64,000 nucleotides of DNA from the NCBI GenBank assembly GCA_013152945.1, contig JAADFL010000078.1, positions 1-64,000 on the forward strand, written 5' to 3'. Source of the stretch: Deltaproteobacteria bacterium (GTDB taxonomy: Bacteria > Myxococcota_A > JAADFL01). This document shows positions 35,869-46,062 of the stretch, piece by piece. Position numbers and translations under genes: made by a program. Positions within the stretch are counted from its first letter, which is position 1. Each line of letters starts with the position of its first letter. The notes under the pieces are model-generated. The model was given only the letters and a program-made list of their open reading frames with translations. It had not been told where the DNA came from and did not search any database.

Positions 35869-38800
35869 ATGGAAGACATAGGCTTGGTGTTGGCTCGAAA
35901 CAGGTCGATCCATACGATAATTCTGTCGCTTCTATTGTTTTATTTGGTGGTTGCTCCTTCTTTCGTCCGGGCCGCACAGGATGATGAAGATAGTGTGGAA
36001 GAAAGTACACAGGAAGATACGGGCGAGGAAAAACCGGTGAAAAGTCCGGACAAGCCCGCCAAAGCAATCGAGAATTCAAAAAAAGAGACAGTGGTAACTC
36101 CCGAGGCATTGGAGGAATACAAAGAGGTAAAAAAACTTCAAGAGGATTATGAGAATGTGGTAAAAGAATACCGTGATGATATTTTTCAAATGGTTGAGCA
36201 CACCAGGGCCAGGCGTGAAAGAGAAATTAACCGCAGCTATGATTCAGCGATAGACAACCTTGAAAAAACAGAAGAGCTGATGCGAAATGATGCAATTGCC
36301 AAGTTTGAGAAGTTCCTTGAAAAGTATCCTGATGATCCTCATTATTCGCCTGATGCGATGTACAGGCTGGCCGAACTTTATTTCAGGAGTGCACAAGACA
36401 AATACCTTTCCGCCCTTGATGTGTACGATGAAGAGTACACGAAATATGAGCAGGGCGTAATTGCGTCGGAACCGGCGGAACCAACCAAGGATTTCAGCAA
36501 GTCGATTGCCCTGTACCAAGATCTTATTGGTAGTTTCCCTCATTACAGGTTTGCAGACGGCGCCTTGTACCTGCTGGGGTATTGCTTGAAACAACAAGGA
36601 GAAAACAAAGAGGCCAAGGAGAGCTGGGACAGGCTGGTCAAGAGTTATCCAAAGAGCAGGTTCGTACCAGAAGCACTCACCAGGATAGGAGAATATTACT
36701 TTGATTCGAATGAGCTTGAAAGTGCTATTGCAACATATAGAAGGGCAAAAAAATTCAAAGACAGTCCATGGTACGATAAAATTTTGTATAAACTGGGTTG
36801 GACATATTACCGGTTGGACCGATTCCAGGAGGCAGTGACCACTTTTGGAGAGTTGCTGGATCTATATGAAAAAATGAGTAAAAAGGAATTGGCTGAACGG
36901 GGTGATTTGAAAAAGGAGGCTATTGAATATACAGCCGTATCCTTCAGCGAACCGGAATGGGGAGGACAGACCTTTACCGAGTTGGAGGCCCAGGGTGGGG
37001 GATTGGATCTCGAGAAAAATATCGAACGGACAAGGGAATTCTTCAAAAAGCAGTTCCCCAACAGGAAATGGGAACGTGATGTGTGGAAGAAATTCGCCGA
37101 AGTTTTATATAAGAAAACCAGGTACAGGGAAGCAATTATTGCATACAAAAAAGCCCTGGCGCTGAATCCCCTGGCAAAGGATGCTCCTTTACTTCAAGAG
37201 CAGATTATCAACGCGTACACCGAGCGTAGGGAAATGGACAAGCGGGCGGAAGAAATGGAGAGACTTGTAAAGGATTACAGCGAGGGTTCTCCATGGTGGA
37301 AAGCAAACGAGAACGACCCGGACACGTTACGAAAGGCAAGGAGAACCACCCAGGAGAAGCTTCTCGGTGCTGCCGTATTTCACCACGAGACAGCCCAAAA
37401 ACTGGCAGCCAGTCCCGAACCCGAAAATCAGGCCAAGGCCTTCGAAGAATATAAGAAGGCAGCTACCGGATATGCGGAATATTTGAAGCGATTTCCTCAC
37501 GATGAGCGTGCCTATGAACTTACATACTATTTGGGTGATGCGCTTTATTTTTCCAAGCAGTATGAAAAGGCAGCCAAGGTGTTTGCAAAGGTCAGGGATT
37601 CGAGGTTCAGTGATAAATACAGGGTTGATGCAGCCAAGTCGGTGTTGTTTTGCGTGAGGGAAATCATCAAGGCACAGGAAGCCAGCGGAAAGCTGGCAAA
37701 GATGAAAGCGCACAAGGACCCGAGTGAACTTCCAAAGGAACCCCTTGATATCCCGCCGATTAGAATGGAACTAGTCAAAGCCGGGGATAAATTTTTAGAA
37801 TACGAGCCTCAACACAAGGATGCCGCGGTAATAGGTTACAATGCAGCCCTGGTTTTTTATAGGTTCGGGCATTTCGATGAGGCCGAGCGCAGGTTGAAAT
37901 TGCTCATCAACAGGTATCCAAAGTCCAAGTATGCAATGGATTCCATAAAGTTGTTGATTGATAGGTATATTGCGGCAAAGAACTACGAGATGGTCGCAAA
38001 ATGGGCAACTAAACTCACGGAATTGGCAAGTGTTGGTGGTGAAGGCGACAGGACCAAGGATGCCGAGGAAGGCAAGGCTCTGTTTGTCGGTGCAAGGTTC
38101 AACGTGGCGATGAAATGGATGAAGGAAGGGAAGTATGAAAAAGCGGCGAATGAATTCCTGCGGATAGTCGATGAAAATCCAAAATACGAGAAGGCGGATG
38201 TCGGGATAAACAACGCAGCCGTATGTTTCACAAAGGCCAAGCGTTATATTACATCCATGAAAACCTATGAGAGATTGGTGCGGGATTATCCAAAATCCGG
38301 GTTGGCAGCCAATGCGACATGGTACATCGCAACCAATGCCGAGCAGGGATTCGACTTCAACAAGGCGATAACCTATTATGAAAAATTAGTTGAGAAATAT
38401 CCGACACATGAACACAGGGCTGATGCGGCGTACAATGCAGCCCTGTTGCGGGAAAAGAATGGAGACTATAAAGGCGCGGCAAAGGGTTATGAAAGGTATG
38501 CACGGATGTTTCCTGATAGGGATGATGCTGCATCCGTTTTTTTTCAGGCCGGCCGTGTATATGAGAAGGCACATGATATCCGGAACATGACGAGAGTATT
38601 CAAGACATTCATCAAGAAATACGGCAAGGCCCCTCAAAATTATAGATATGTCATGGAAGCGCTGGTCAAAATCGGCGACTATTACTATGAAAAGAGCAAG
38701 AAGGCCAGGAACTGGCGTGTGGCCCGGGATACCTTGAAGACCGCCAAGAAGTTCTATTCCGATGCAGTGGATTTCTTCGACAGTCACAAGTTGCCTCCGG

Positions 38801-39510
38801 GTAATATCGAAGCGGAATTCGCTGCAAAGGCGGCATTTCTGCTTGCAGAATTCAGGCTTCCCGAGTTTGAAAAGATCAAGATTTCCGGAGGCAGGAACAA
38901 GAGGAAATTTCAGAAAGTGCTGAAGGCTCAGATGACCAAGAAGATGGAAAAGATAAAAGAACTGCGCGTACTCTACGAGAATGTTTTAAAATACAGTAGG
39001 GCAGATTGGTTCCTGGCTGCAAAGTACAGGCTGGGGTATCTTCCTCAGGCTTTTGCAAAGGCTATTATGGATGCCCCTGCGCCTCCGGATGTTGCCAGAG
39101 ACGAAGAGGCTATGTCCGTATATCAGGAGATGCTGTACCAGGCTGCAGAACCCATTGAGGAGAAGGCAATCGAAAGCTACAAGTTGGTTGTCGAGACATC
39201 CGAGCGATTCAACTATACTAATGAATGGGTTACAAAGGCGAAATTGGCGATGGCAAAGCTGCGTCCTTCAGAGTATAAAATAGACAAGCCGCCCAAGATG
39301 GAATTGATCTGGAAAGATGCACTGTACACTTCATTGGTAGGACAGGAAAAGAAGACTCCCCCATCGGACAAATCATTGGGCGGGGAAGAAAAGGGGAACA
39401 AGGCAGAAAATAATAAAAATATCGATAATACGAAGAAAAATGATACTGGAGCGGAGGACCAGGAAGAAGAGCCTGCTGAATCCGAGGACAAGGTCGGGGG
39501 TGAGAAGTGA
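35869..39510 (+). CDS. giant exported TPR-repeat protein
   Basis: 1213 residues. Signal peptide IHTIILSLLLFYLVVAPSFVRAA. Acidic linker 25-70, then many tandem TPR/Sel1-like units over ~75-1150, such as YPKSRFVPEALTRIGEYYF and FPDRDDAASVFFQAGRVYE, with an acidic tail. Solenoids of this size occur in the Myxococcus gliding apparatus and in YbgF/BamD-type envelope proteins. No enzymatic motifs. The stop overlaps the next start (GTGA). Confidence 0.85.
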   Translation: MEDIGLVLARNRSIHTIILSLLLFYLVVAPSFVRAAQDDEDSVEESTQEDTGEEKPVKSPDKPAKAIENSKKETVVTPEALEEYKEVKKLQEDYENVVKEYRDDIFQMVEHTRARREREINRSYDSAIDNLEKTEELMRNDAIAKFEKFLEKYPDDPHYSPDAMYRLAELYFRSAQDKYLSALDVYDEEYTKYEQGVIASEPAEPTKDFSKSIALYQDLIGSFPHYRFADGALYLLGYCLKQQGENKEAKESWDRLVKSYPKSRFVPEALTRIGEYYFDSNELESAIATYRRAKKFKDSPWYDKILYKLGWTYYRLDRFQEAVTTFGELLDLYEKMSKKELAERGDLKKEAIEYTAVSFSEPEWGGQTFTELEAQGGGLDLEKNIERTREFFKKQFPNRKWERDVWKKFAEVLYKKTRYREAIIAYKKALALNPLAKDAPLLQEQIINAYTERREMDKRAEEMERLVKDYSEGSPWWKANENDPDTLRKARRTTQEKLLGAAVFHHETAQKLAASPEPENQAKAFEEYKKAATGYAEYLKRFPHDERAYELTYYLGDALYFSKQYEKAAKVFAKVRDSRFSDKYRVDAAKSVLFCVREIIKAQEASGKLAKMKAHKDPSELPKEPLDIPPIRMELVKAGDKFLEYEPQHKDAAVIGYNAALVFYRFGHFDEAERRLKLLINRYPKSKYAMDSIKLLIDRYIAAKNYEMVAKWATKLTELASVGGEGDRTKDAEEGKALFVGARFNVAMKWMKEGKYEKAANEFLRIVDENPKYEKADVGINNAAVCFTKAKRYITSMKTYERLVRDYPKSGLAANATWYIATNAEQGFDFNKAITYYEKLVEKYPTHEHRADAAYNAALLREKNGDYKGAAKGYERYARMFPDRDDAASVFFQAGRVYEKAHDIRNMTRVFKTFIKKYGKAPQNYRYVMEALVKIGDYYYEKSKKARNWRVARDTLKTAKKFYSDAVDFFDSHKLPPGNIEAEFAAKAAFLLAEFRLPEFEKIKISGGRNKRKFQKVLKAQMTKKMEKIKELRVLYENVLKYSRADWFLAAKYRLGYLPQAFAKAIMDAPAPPDVARDEEAMSVYQEMLYQAAEPIEEKAIESYKLVVETSERFNYTNEWVTKAKLAMAKLRPSEYKIDKPPKMELIWKDALYTSLVGQEKKTPPSDKSLGGEEKGNKAENNKNIDNTKKNDTGAEDQEEEPAESEDKVGGEK

Positions 39511-41129
39511 AGCGCCTGGTTTGGTCCAAGTTACCCCTTATCAGTTGTTTTTTAATCCTGCTGTTTCTATTTGTTTCCGGATGTGGCGGCGCTCAAGAAA
39601 AAGAAACTGCATCGGCTGTTGTGTCTCAAAAAAATGGAACGGAAACAGGACCTGCGGTGTCTAAAGAAAAGCCGAAGAAAGACAAGGAGCAGGAGAAACC
39701 GGGTAGACCAAAAACAGAGTCCCCTGCCAAAAAAGAGGCTGGTGAACAAGGTGGCAAGACAGGTATGGGAAAGGGCCTGGAGAAAAGCGAAACAGTCGAG
39801 AGTAAAAGTAAAATTGAGAAAAAAGATGAACGAGGAAAAGTCGATACCGGTCCCAGGTTGCCTCCTGGTTTCAAGGAAGCGGTAGCCTTGGCCGAACACA
39901 ATCCGGCTCAGGCGAAAGCAAGGTTCAAGGCTTTTTTACGGCAAACTCCGAACCTGTATCAGGCCCAGGTGAACCTTGCAATATTGGCTGACAGGGAAGG
40001 CAACTTGGGAGAGGCGGAGAGAGAATTGAAGGCGGCGTTGGCAATTGCTCCACAAAACAAGGAAGCATTGTATACTCTTTTGCGAGTGCTCAAAGAGCAA
40101 GGCCGAATCAATGAGGCGGTCTCGATAATCGAAAGAACTTCGGCAAGTGATCCGGAGAATAATGATCTGAAAAACGTGCTGGCTTCCGCATTGATACAAA
40201 AAGGAGATTTGTCCAGGGCCGAGAAATTGACCAAGAGCGTTTTGAAAGACGATGAAAGAAACGTGGATGCCATGATGAATTTAGGGGACATCTATGCCAA
40301 GGAAGAAAAGCATGAACTTTCATCATTCATCTATGAAAAAGCAGCGGAATTGGATCCTTCGAATGCGGATATCTGGTATCGGCATGCCAGGGAACTAATG
40401 AAATTGTTTAAACTCACCGGTTCCAAGGCTATGCGTGCAAAGGCGATCCTCTCTCTAAAGAAGGCGGTTGCAGTTGATCCGAGTCATGCGCTTGCACAGA
40501 ATAATCTTGGAGTGATGCTGTTGAAGAGCGGTGATTCTGCAGGAGCATTACAGGCGCTCAAGGCGGCGGCGATGGCTATGCCCAATTCATTCGATATTCA
40601 TTTGAATCTTGGGGATGCATTTCGGGCGGCGCGGATGTACAAGGAGGCGGATCAGGAATACAAGAAGGCTTTGAAATTGAAGCCTGATAATCCCAAGGCA
40701 TTGTTCAACTTGGGCCTGTTGTACCTGGACAATAATGTCCCGGGGTACGATGACCTGGTGAAACGTTTAAGCCTGGCAGTCGATTATCTCCGGAAATACA
40801 AGGATGCAATGGGCCCGAGATTGGCCGCCGATGATCCTGCACAGGGTTACCTCGAAGATGCGGAGAAGTTGAAAAAGAGGGAAGTGAAAAGAAGGGAGCA
40901 CGCAGAGAAACGAAGATTGAGAAGGCTCAAGAGGCAAGAGGAAGAACGAAAACGTAAAGAAGAAGAGCGCAAGAAAAAAGAAGAAGAAGAAAAAGAAAAG
41001 AAAATAGAAGAAGCCAAAAAGGCTGACCTTATCAAAAAGGAGACTCCTGCAGTGAAAACAGAAAAAAAGGCGACAAATCAGGATGACAGTGAAGATGAAG
41101 AAAAGCTTGATGAGGGCGAAGAAAAATGA
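39507..41129 (+). CDS. TPR-repeat lipoprotein, AglT/GltE-like
   Basis: 540 residues from GTG overlapping the upstream stop. Lipobox VSGC (Cys26). Lys/Glu-rich linker ~30-105, TPRs ~115-400 (PNLYQAQVNLAILADREGN, PSHALAQNNLGVMLLKSGD), then a long KKEEEE-type charged helix (~430-510) that may bridge the periplasm. The combination lipobox+TPR next to TolQ/TolR genes resembles AglT/GltE of M. xanthus, but homology is not proven by eye. Confidence 0.85.
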   Translation: MKRLVWSKLPLISCFLILLFLFVSGCGGAQEKETASAVVSQKNGTETGPAVSKEKPKKDKEQEKPGRPKTESPAKKEAGEQGGKTGMGKGLEKSETVESKSKIEKKDERGKVDTGPRLPPGFKEAVALAEHNPAQAKARFKAFLRQTPNLYQAQVNLAILADREGNLGEAERELKAALAIAPQNKEALYTLLRVLKEQGRINEAVSIIERTSASDPENNDLKNVLASALIQKGDLSRAEKLTKSVLKDDERNVDAMMNLGDIYAKEEKHELSSFIYEKAAELDPSNADIWYRHARELMKLFKLTGSKAMRAKAILSLKKAVAVDPSHALAQNNLGVMLLKSGDSAGALQALKAAAMAMPNSFDIHLNLGDAFRAARMYKEADQEYKKALKLKPDNPKALFNLGLLYLDNNVPGYDDLVKRLSLAVDYLRKYKDAMGPRLAADDPAQGYLEDAEKLKKREVKRREHAEKRRLRRLKRQEEERKRKEEERKKKEEEEKEKKIEEAKKADLIKKETPAVKTEKKATNQDDSEDEEKLDEGEEK

Positions 41130-41216
41130 ACCTTCTATTTTTTAAAAAAAACTGTTGCCAAGTGCCCCGTATCTTGTGGTATAGAATAATAACTCTTCGG
41201 TAAAGGGAGGTGCCCG

Positions 41217-41477
41217 GTGCGCCGTAGTAAATGGGTGGCCTTGCTATGTAGTACCGTGATGTTTCTCGGTGTTGCGGGTGCGGCCGGAGCCAGGGCCAAG
41301 AAGAGGAAGAGGATGGGACGGGCGATACATATGCACGCAGTAAAAGTAAAGGGCAAGGTACAGTTGCCACAGGCATTTTATGTATTGCCCCGTTCATCAT
41401 TGAACTTCAGGGTATTGAAATTGAAAGAGAGTTTTATTCCGAAGTTGCTTGATAGTGTGAGTAAGAAGCCATTTTAG
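41217..41477 (+). CDS. small exported basic protein
   Basis: 86 residues; GTG start with GGGAGGTG upstream. Signal peptide WVALLCSTVMFLGVAGAAGA, then a Lys/Arg-rich stretch (RAKKRKRMGRAIHM) and a C-terminal half VQLPQAFYVLPRSSLNFRVL. Lies in the operon between a TPR lipoprotein and the ExbB/TolQ gene and probably belongs to the machine. No family recognised. Confidence 0.78.
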   Translation: MRRSKWVALLCSTVMFLGVAGAAGARAKKRKRMGRAIHMHAVKVKGKVQLPQAFYVLPRSSLNFRVLKLKESFIPKLLDSVSKKPF

Positions 41478-41521
41478 GTAAAGGTAAGGGCTAGGACTTT
41501 TAGAGGTTCAAGGAGGTTTCC

Positions 41522-42175
41522 ATGGGTGCGATTGCGAAATTCTACGAAGAAGGTGGACCCTTTATGCATGCAATCGCCTTGGTCTCTGTTTTGGGACTGG
41601 CGGTTGCGATTGAAAGATTCATTTTCCTGTACTTTAAGTACAACATCAATGCAACGGCCTTTATGGCGCAGATTCAGAAATTGGTTATGGCAAACAACAT
41701 CGACAGGGCAATAAAACTTTGTAATGCCGCCCCTTCTGCTGCGCTGCCCAAGGTCATCAAGGCGGGTCTAACAAGGGCGAACAAGGGCCAACTCGAGGTT
41801 CAAAATGCTGTCGAAGAGGCAACCCTTGAAGTGGTGCCCTTGGTCCAGAAGCGGACGAACAGCTTGTTGGCCTTGGCCAATATAGCGACGTTGCTTGGAC
41901 TGTTGGGAACCATCTTCGGCATGATCGCAGCATTCGAAGCCGTGGCCCATGCACCGCCCGATCAGAAGGCAAATGCGCTGGCCGGCGCTATTTCGATTGC
42001 AATGAACACCACTGCTTTCGGACTTCTAGTTGCAATTCCACTTCTAGCTGTACATATTTTCTTGGACAACGTTACCAAGAAAATCATTAACGAGATTGAC
42101 CAATATTCCGTGAAGCTGGAGAATCTCTTGGCATCCCGGAGTAAAGGCGAAACCAGTCCGCTCGACAGGCGTTAG
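41522..42175 (+). CDS. MotA/TolQ/ExbB-family proton channel
   Basis: 217 residues behind AGGAGG. Three membrane helices: ~15-38, ~112-137 and ~150-176 (LANIATLLGLLGTIFGMIAAFEAV is the family hallmark). The second and third helices with the AMNTTAFGLLVAIP segment line the proton path. Works with ExbD/TolR to energise a partner in the periplasm. Closest in arrangement to AglR/AglQ of the myxobacterial gliding motor. Not motA proper, as no PomB-like gene is present. Confidence 0.95.
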   Translation: MGAIAKFYEEGGPFMHAIALVSVLGLAVAIERFIFLYFKYNINATAFMAQIQKLVMANNIDRAIKLCNAAPSAALPKVIKAGLTRANKGQLEVQNAVEEATLEVVPLVQKRTNSLLALANIATLLGLLGTIFGMIAAFEAVAHAPPDQKANALAGAISIAMNTTAFGLLVAIPLLAVHIFLDNVTKKIINEIDQYSVKLENLLASRSKGETSPLDRR

Positions 42176-42229
42176 GTCGGGTATTAGGATACCCTTTTTC
42201 CACAGGGTATCCAGTAATAGGAGGTAGCG

Positions 42230-42790
42230 ATGGCCCGGAAACCATCCGAGCGAAGGCATGTTGAAGAGGGAGATAGTAGTCTTAATATCATCCCCATGAT
42301 GAATCTTATCTGCCTCTTGATTCCTTTTCTGTTGCTTTCAGCGGAGTTCATCAAGATTGCAGTGATAAATGTGTCATCACCGCAACTGGGTACCGGACCA
42401 TCACCAACAGCCCAGAAGAAGGAAAAGCAGGATAAACAGCCGTTGAACCTTACTATCGCCATTACTGATCAGGGGTTTACAATTGCCGGTTCCGGGGCGG
42501 TTTTGGGTGCGGAAGATAATTCCGGGGGACCTACTATTCCACTCAAGGAGCGGTATGACAAGGACCTTCGTAAAAATGTGCTCGATTACGATTACGAGGC
42601 TCTAACCAAGAAATTGGATGACATCAAGAAAATAGCCCCTGATGAAACTCAGGTCATTATCAGTGCAGAACCGGATATCAAGTATAAAGTATTGATAAAA
42701 ACCATGGATGCAAGCAGAGAAACCAAGGATGAAGAGGGCGGAACGAAATTCTTGTTTCCAGACGTAGTGCTTAGTGCAGGTATCGTCTAG
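42230..42790 (+). CDS. ExbD/TolR-family protein lacking the membrane Asp
   Basis: 186 residues, strong SD (AGGAGGTAGCG). Short cytoplasmic N-terminus, one membrane helix (~22-40, IIPMMNLICLLIPFLLLSAEF) and a periplasmic domain. The usual ExbD/TolR motif is LvD at the helix start; here the position reads M-M-N25-L, so the protonatable Asp is replaced by Asn. The second ExbD gene downstream retains it. It may be a regulatory or structural partner in a heteromeric stator. Confidence 0.88.
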   Translation: MARKPSERRHVEEGDSSLNIIPMMNLICLLIPFLLLSAEFIKIAVINVSSPQLGTGPSPTAQKKEKQDKQPLNLTIAITDQGFTIAGSGAVLGAEDNSGGPTIPLKERYDKDLRKNVLDYDYEALTKKLDDIKKIAPDETQVIISAEPDIKYKVLIKTMDASRETKDEEGGTKFLFPDVVLSAGIV

Positions 42791-42900
42791 ATTGAAATTT
42801 TTTCGAGGCATTGGGAACCGGCGTACAAAGCCGGTGGTCTAAGAAATAAATGCCTTGTGGCAAGTGGGCCGAGAATCGCCGCCGGGTATGGAGAGAGTAG

Positions 42901-43512
42901 ATGACGGATAAAAACAAAAAGGGCAATGGTAATCCGGGTAGCGAAGATGTAAATGCAATGCCGCCTGCTTTGACTGCGGAAGAACAGGCATGGTTGGACG
43001 AGAAGAAAGCGGGCCGCAAGCGACGGGTACCTGAAAAGCCGTATCCATTCCAGATGAACTCGATGCTGGATATTCTCACCATCATCTTGGTGTTTTTGCT
43101 GAAAAGCTATTCAACCAACCCGGTAAACATCACGCAGAGCAATGATCTTACATTGCCAATATCAACCAGCACCTTAAAACCGGAGCATACTGTTACAGTA
43201 GCGATTTCGAAGAAAGATATTATGGTGGATAACAATGCTGTGGTTGAAGTGAGAGACGGCAAGGTCGATGCAAGCGCCAAGAGAGACGGAGAACATAGTT
43301 ATTTTATTACACCGTTATATGATGCGTTGTTCGACAAAGCTGAAAACGCCAGAAATGTGGCAAAATATAATCCGGACGTGGAGTTCAAGGGGAGGTTGAC
43401 GGTAATCGCCGATGAAGAGACACCCTTCAGGTTGCTTTCTGAGGTGATGTACACGGCCGGACAAGCTGAGTACAGCCAGTATAAATTTGCTGTAATACAA
43501 GGAAGCGAATAG
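42901..43512 (+). CDS. ExbD/TolR-family protein with the membrane Asp
   Basis: 203 residues. A longer hydrophilic N-terminus, then a membrane helix MLDILTIILVFLLKSY (55-70) with D57 in the canonical proton-carrying position, then a periplasmic domain (DLTLPISTSTLKPEHTVTVAISKKDIMV). Together with the ExbB and the Asn-variant it would form the motor. GAGAGAG precedes the ATG. Confidence 0.93.
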   Translation: MTDKNKKGNGNPGSEDVNAMPPALTAEEQAWLDEKKAGRKRRVPEKPYPFQMNSMLDILTIILVFLLKSYSTNPVNITQSNDLTLPISTSTLKPEHTVTVAISKKDIMVDNNAVVEVRDGKVDASAKRDGEHSYFITPLYDALFDKAENARNVAKYNPDVEFKGRLTVIADEETPFRLLSEVMYTAGQAEYSQYKFAVIQGSE

Positions 43513-43607
43513 GTGGATTGTTAGGATATAGAAGGTGTCATGAATTACTATATGCTGAAATTTGACTTGCTGGGGTCTGCAAGGAATTGGGGTGAGGGGT
43601 CTGCGGT

Positions 43608-45002
43608 ATGGCTGTAAAAGCGGATCAAAAGATCCTGCGTATAGGAATAATTCAAAGTGGAAAGATAATAGAGGAGCGTCTCCTTAGGAAAAGGGAGGCA
43701 ATAACCGTCGGAGAGTCTACAAAAAATACCTTTTCTCTTCCTATTCCGGGGTTAGGCAAAAGGTACACCCTTTTCCCGATGAAGGGTGGGAAATACGAGC
43801 TTGCATTTACAGAAAAAATGCAAGGAAAAATCACGAGTAAGGGTGGTGGAGTCGTTGATCTCCAGTCCCTGAAAAGTCAGAAATTAGTAAGGAAAAAAGG
43901 GGGCGTTTTCTATTATTCCCTGACGCCGGATACAAGGGGTAAAATACAGATCGGCGAGGTGATTTTTCTCTTCCAGTTCGTGAAGCCGCCTCCGCTTCCG
44001 GCCAAACCGAAATTGCCTGCAGTGGCAAGGGGTGGCTTAATAAGAAGTATCGATTGGGTGTTTGCAACCATTGTGGTGATATCTTTTTTGGCCCATACCG
44101 GAGTTATTGCTTATGCGAAATCGCAGCCAAAGCCTCCGGAACCAACCCTCGAGGATCTGGGCGAACGTTTTATGCGTGTAATAATGCCGAAGAAACCAAA
44201 AAAGAAGCCAAAGGTTGAAAAGCCCGGCGGCAAAAAAGGCGGAACAAAGGCCAGGAAAAAGACGAAGAATAAATCCAAAAAGGAGGGCGAGGCAGGGAAA
44301 AAGGCCGGCGGCAAGAAAAAAGCCATGAGCGCGGAAGAAGCGGCCAGGGCCGCTGCCCAGAGAAGGGCTGAATTGAGAAAAAAGATGGCATCAAAGGGTG
44401 TTCTCGGAATACTCGGTTCTCTGGGAGGTGGAAGAAATAGTAATGGAATGAAAGTGGCCGATGTCTTTGGGACAGGACACATCACCGGCGACCTGGATGC
44501 AGCGTTTCGAGATGTCTCGGGCGTCGACATAGCTTCCGAAGGCGGGGCGAGAACTTCACGTGGCGGTGGTGGAGCTGCCGGAGATGGGCAAATTGCCAAT
44601 ATTGCCAGTTTGAAGGCCTCCGGGGTGAGTGGTGGTGGCGGCCTTGGCAGAAAAAAAGCTGCTACAGTGCGAGGATCCATTAAATCCGCTGCTCCGGAGA
44701 TTGATGGCGCTTTGGATAGTGGCGCCTTGCAGAGAGCGGTAAGAAGAAAGATGTCGGCTGTCAAGGCGTGTTATGAAAAACAATTGAAGAGGAATCCCAA
44801 CCTCTCGGGTAAGATCGTAATCTATTTTGTTGTGGGTGGCAACGGTCGTGTAACGGAAGCCTCAATTGAGCAAAATACAATGGGCAACAAAGAGGTAGCG
44901 GCTTGTATACTGGTGAAAATAAAACGTTGGATATTCCCAAAGCCCGAGGATGGAGAGGAGGCCCCGGTTACTATCCCGTTTGTGTTTGCCCCGGTAAAAT
45001 GA
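43608..45002 (+). CDS. FHA-like / transmembrane / AgmX (TonB-like) protein
   Basis: 464 residues. Residues ~1-125 resemble a cytosolic FHA-like beta-sandwich (AITVGESTKNTFSLPIPGLG). One membrane helix at 150-170 (WVFATIVVISFLAHTGVIAYA) leads into a Pro/Lys/Ala/Gly-rich extended region (~172-350) and the C-terminal AgmX/PglI TonB-like domain (~365-464: VKACYEKQL, GRVTEASIEQNTM, CILVKIKRWIFPKP). This is the layout of M. xanthus GltG/GltJ (PglI/AgmX). It would couple motor strokes in the inner membrane to the TPR proteins. Confidence 0.92.
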   Translation: MAVKADQKILRIGIIQSGKIIEERLLRKREAITVGESTKNTFSLPIPGLGKRYTLFPMKGGKYELAFTEKMQGKITSKGGGVVDLQSLKSQKLVRKKGGVFYYSLTPDTRGKIQIGEVIFLFQFVKPPPLPAKPKLPAVARGGLIRSIDWVFATIVVISFLAHTGVIAYAKSQPKPPEPTLEDLGERFMRVIMPKKPKKKPKVEKPGGKKGGTKARKKTKNKSKKEGEAGKKAGGKKKAMSAEEAARAAAQRRAELRKKMASKGVLGILGSLGGGRNSNGMKVADVFGTGHITGDLDAAFRDVSGVDIASEGGARTSRGGGGAAGDGQIANIASLKASGVSGGGGLGRKKAATVRGSIKSAAPEIDGALDSGALQRAVRRKMSAVKACYEKQLKRNPNLSGKIVIYFVVGGNGRVTEASIEQNTMGNKEVAACILVKIKRWIFPKPEDGEEAPVTIPFVFAPVK

Positions 45003-45093
45003 GAAAGTGCCCAGGTAATCTTTATCATCGGGGGAGTGTGGACTCGTCGAAACGCGGTAAAAAGCTTGGAATTACTGCTGGAGTAGCTTGAGC

Positions 45094-46032
45094 ATGAAAG
45101 CAAAATGGCATAAAGAAGTAAGAGAATTGCTTAGCTCCGTGGAATTCAAGCAATGGTGGGATGAACTGAATAAAACTGAAAAGGATATCGAAGGGACGAA
45201 TCAGAAGTTGGAAGAAGAGTTGGCTCAAGTGACTTTGCTTGAATTTCGTTCCGAGTTTACCCAAAAGAAAGGAATAGATACACTGGACAAGGCAAATGAT
45301 CACGAGTTTACAGCCGAGAGCATGCAGGCTGAGGCGAGTGAATTGGAAAATAAGGCCTTGGAAGCGGTGGCAAGGTTCGAGGAATTGAGGTTCTTGGTGT
45401 CTGACCTTTGGTCCAAGCTCGGTGCAAGAGAGCATCAACTCGAGGTTGCCAGGACATCCGGAGAAAAAGCAAAGGTCAAGTCATTGGAGCGGGAAGTAAA
45501 ACTGGCCAGGGAAGAGTACGAAAGAGAAATGGCTAAAAAGGTTCGGGCTTGGGATGACGTGGAACGCATGTGGGGAAGAGCACTCGAAATCAACCTGGTA
45601 ATCGCAGAAAACAGGGTGAGGGCAAGGAAGGTAAGGAGACAGTCCGAGCAATTTTTCCAGGAAGCCGAAAGGCACAGAAGAAATGCCATTAAGCTTAAGG
45701 AAGAGGCAAAAGATACGGAGAAAAAGCTAAAAGAACTGGGAGAAAAAACAGAGGGATTATTTCTGAAAGTATCCAAGAGATTAGACTGTATTGTAGAGAA
45801 AGAATTTCTTTATTGGCAACAAAGGGAAAACAATAAGCTTGTGTGGGCGGTACCCTTGGTAGAGGACAGATCCAGCTATAACATAGAGGTAACTCCGCTG
45901 GAGGTGTATCAGGTAGACCGTGTAAGGGGCGTCGAATTTGTCGAACCGGTACCCGAACGTGTTATTCCCGAGCAGGATGACACAAGGATAGATGATTTTT
46001 TTAACGCCGGACCGAGGCGCCAGAGCGGATAA
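45094..46032 (+). CDS. coiled-coil protein, function unknown
   Basis: 312 residues, no signal peptide. GGAG lies 10 nt before the ATG; a TTG at 45088 is an alternative. Nearly all of 20-235 is charged helix (for example EVARTSGEKAKVKSLEREVKL), followed by a ~70-residue C-terminal part (FLYWQQRENNKLVWAVPLVEDRSS). Co-directional with the motor genes and likely a cytoplasmic or peripheral component. Confidence 0.75.
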   Translation: MKAKWHKEVRELLSSVEFKQWWDELNKTEKDIEGTNQKLEEELAQVTLLEFRSEFTQKKGIDTLDKANDHEFTAESMQAEASELENKALEAVARFEELRFLVSDLWSKLGAREHQLEVARTSGEKAKVKSLEREVKLAREEYEREMAKKVRAWDDVERMWGRALEINLVIAENRVRARKVRRQSEQFFQEAERHRRNAIKLKEEAKDTEKKLKELGEKTEGLFLKVSKRLDCIVEKEFLYWQQRENNKLVWAVPLVEDRSSYNIEVTPLEVYQVDRVRGVEFVEPVPERVIPEQDDTRIDDFFNAGPRRQSG

Positions 46033-46062
46033 AATCAAGCCGCTGTTGCAGGAGCAGGAACG

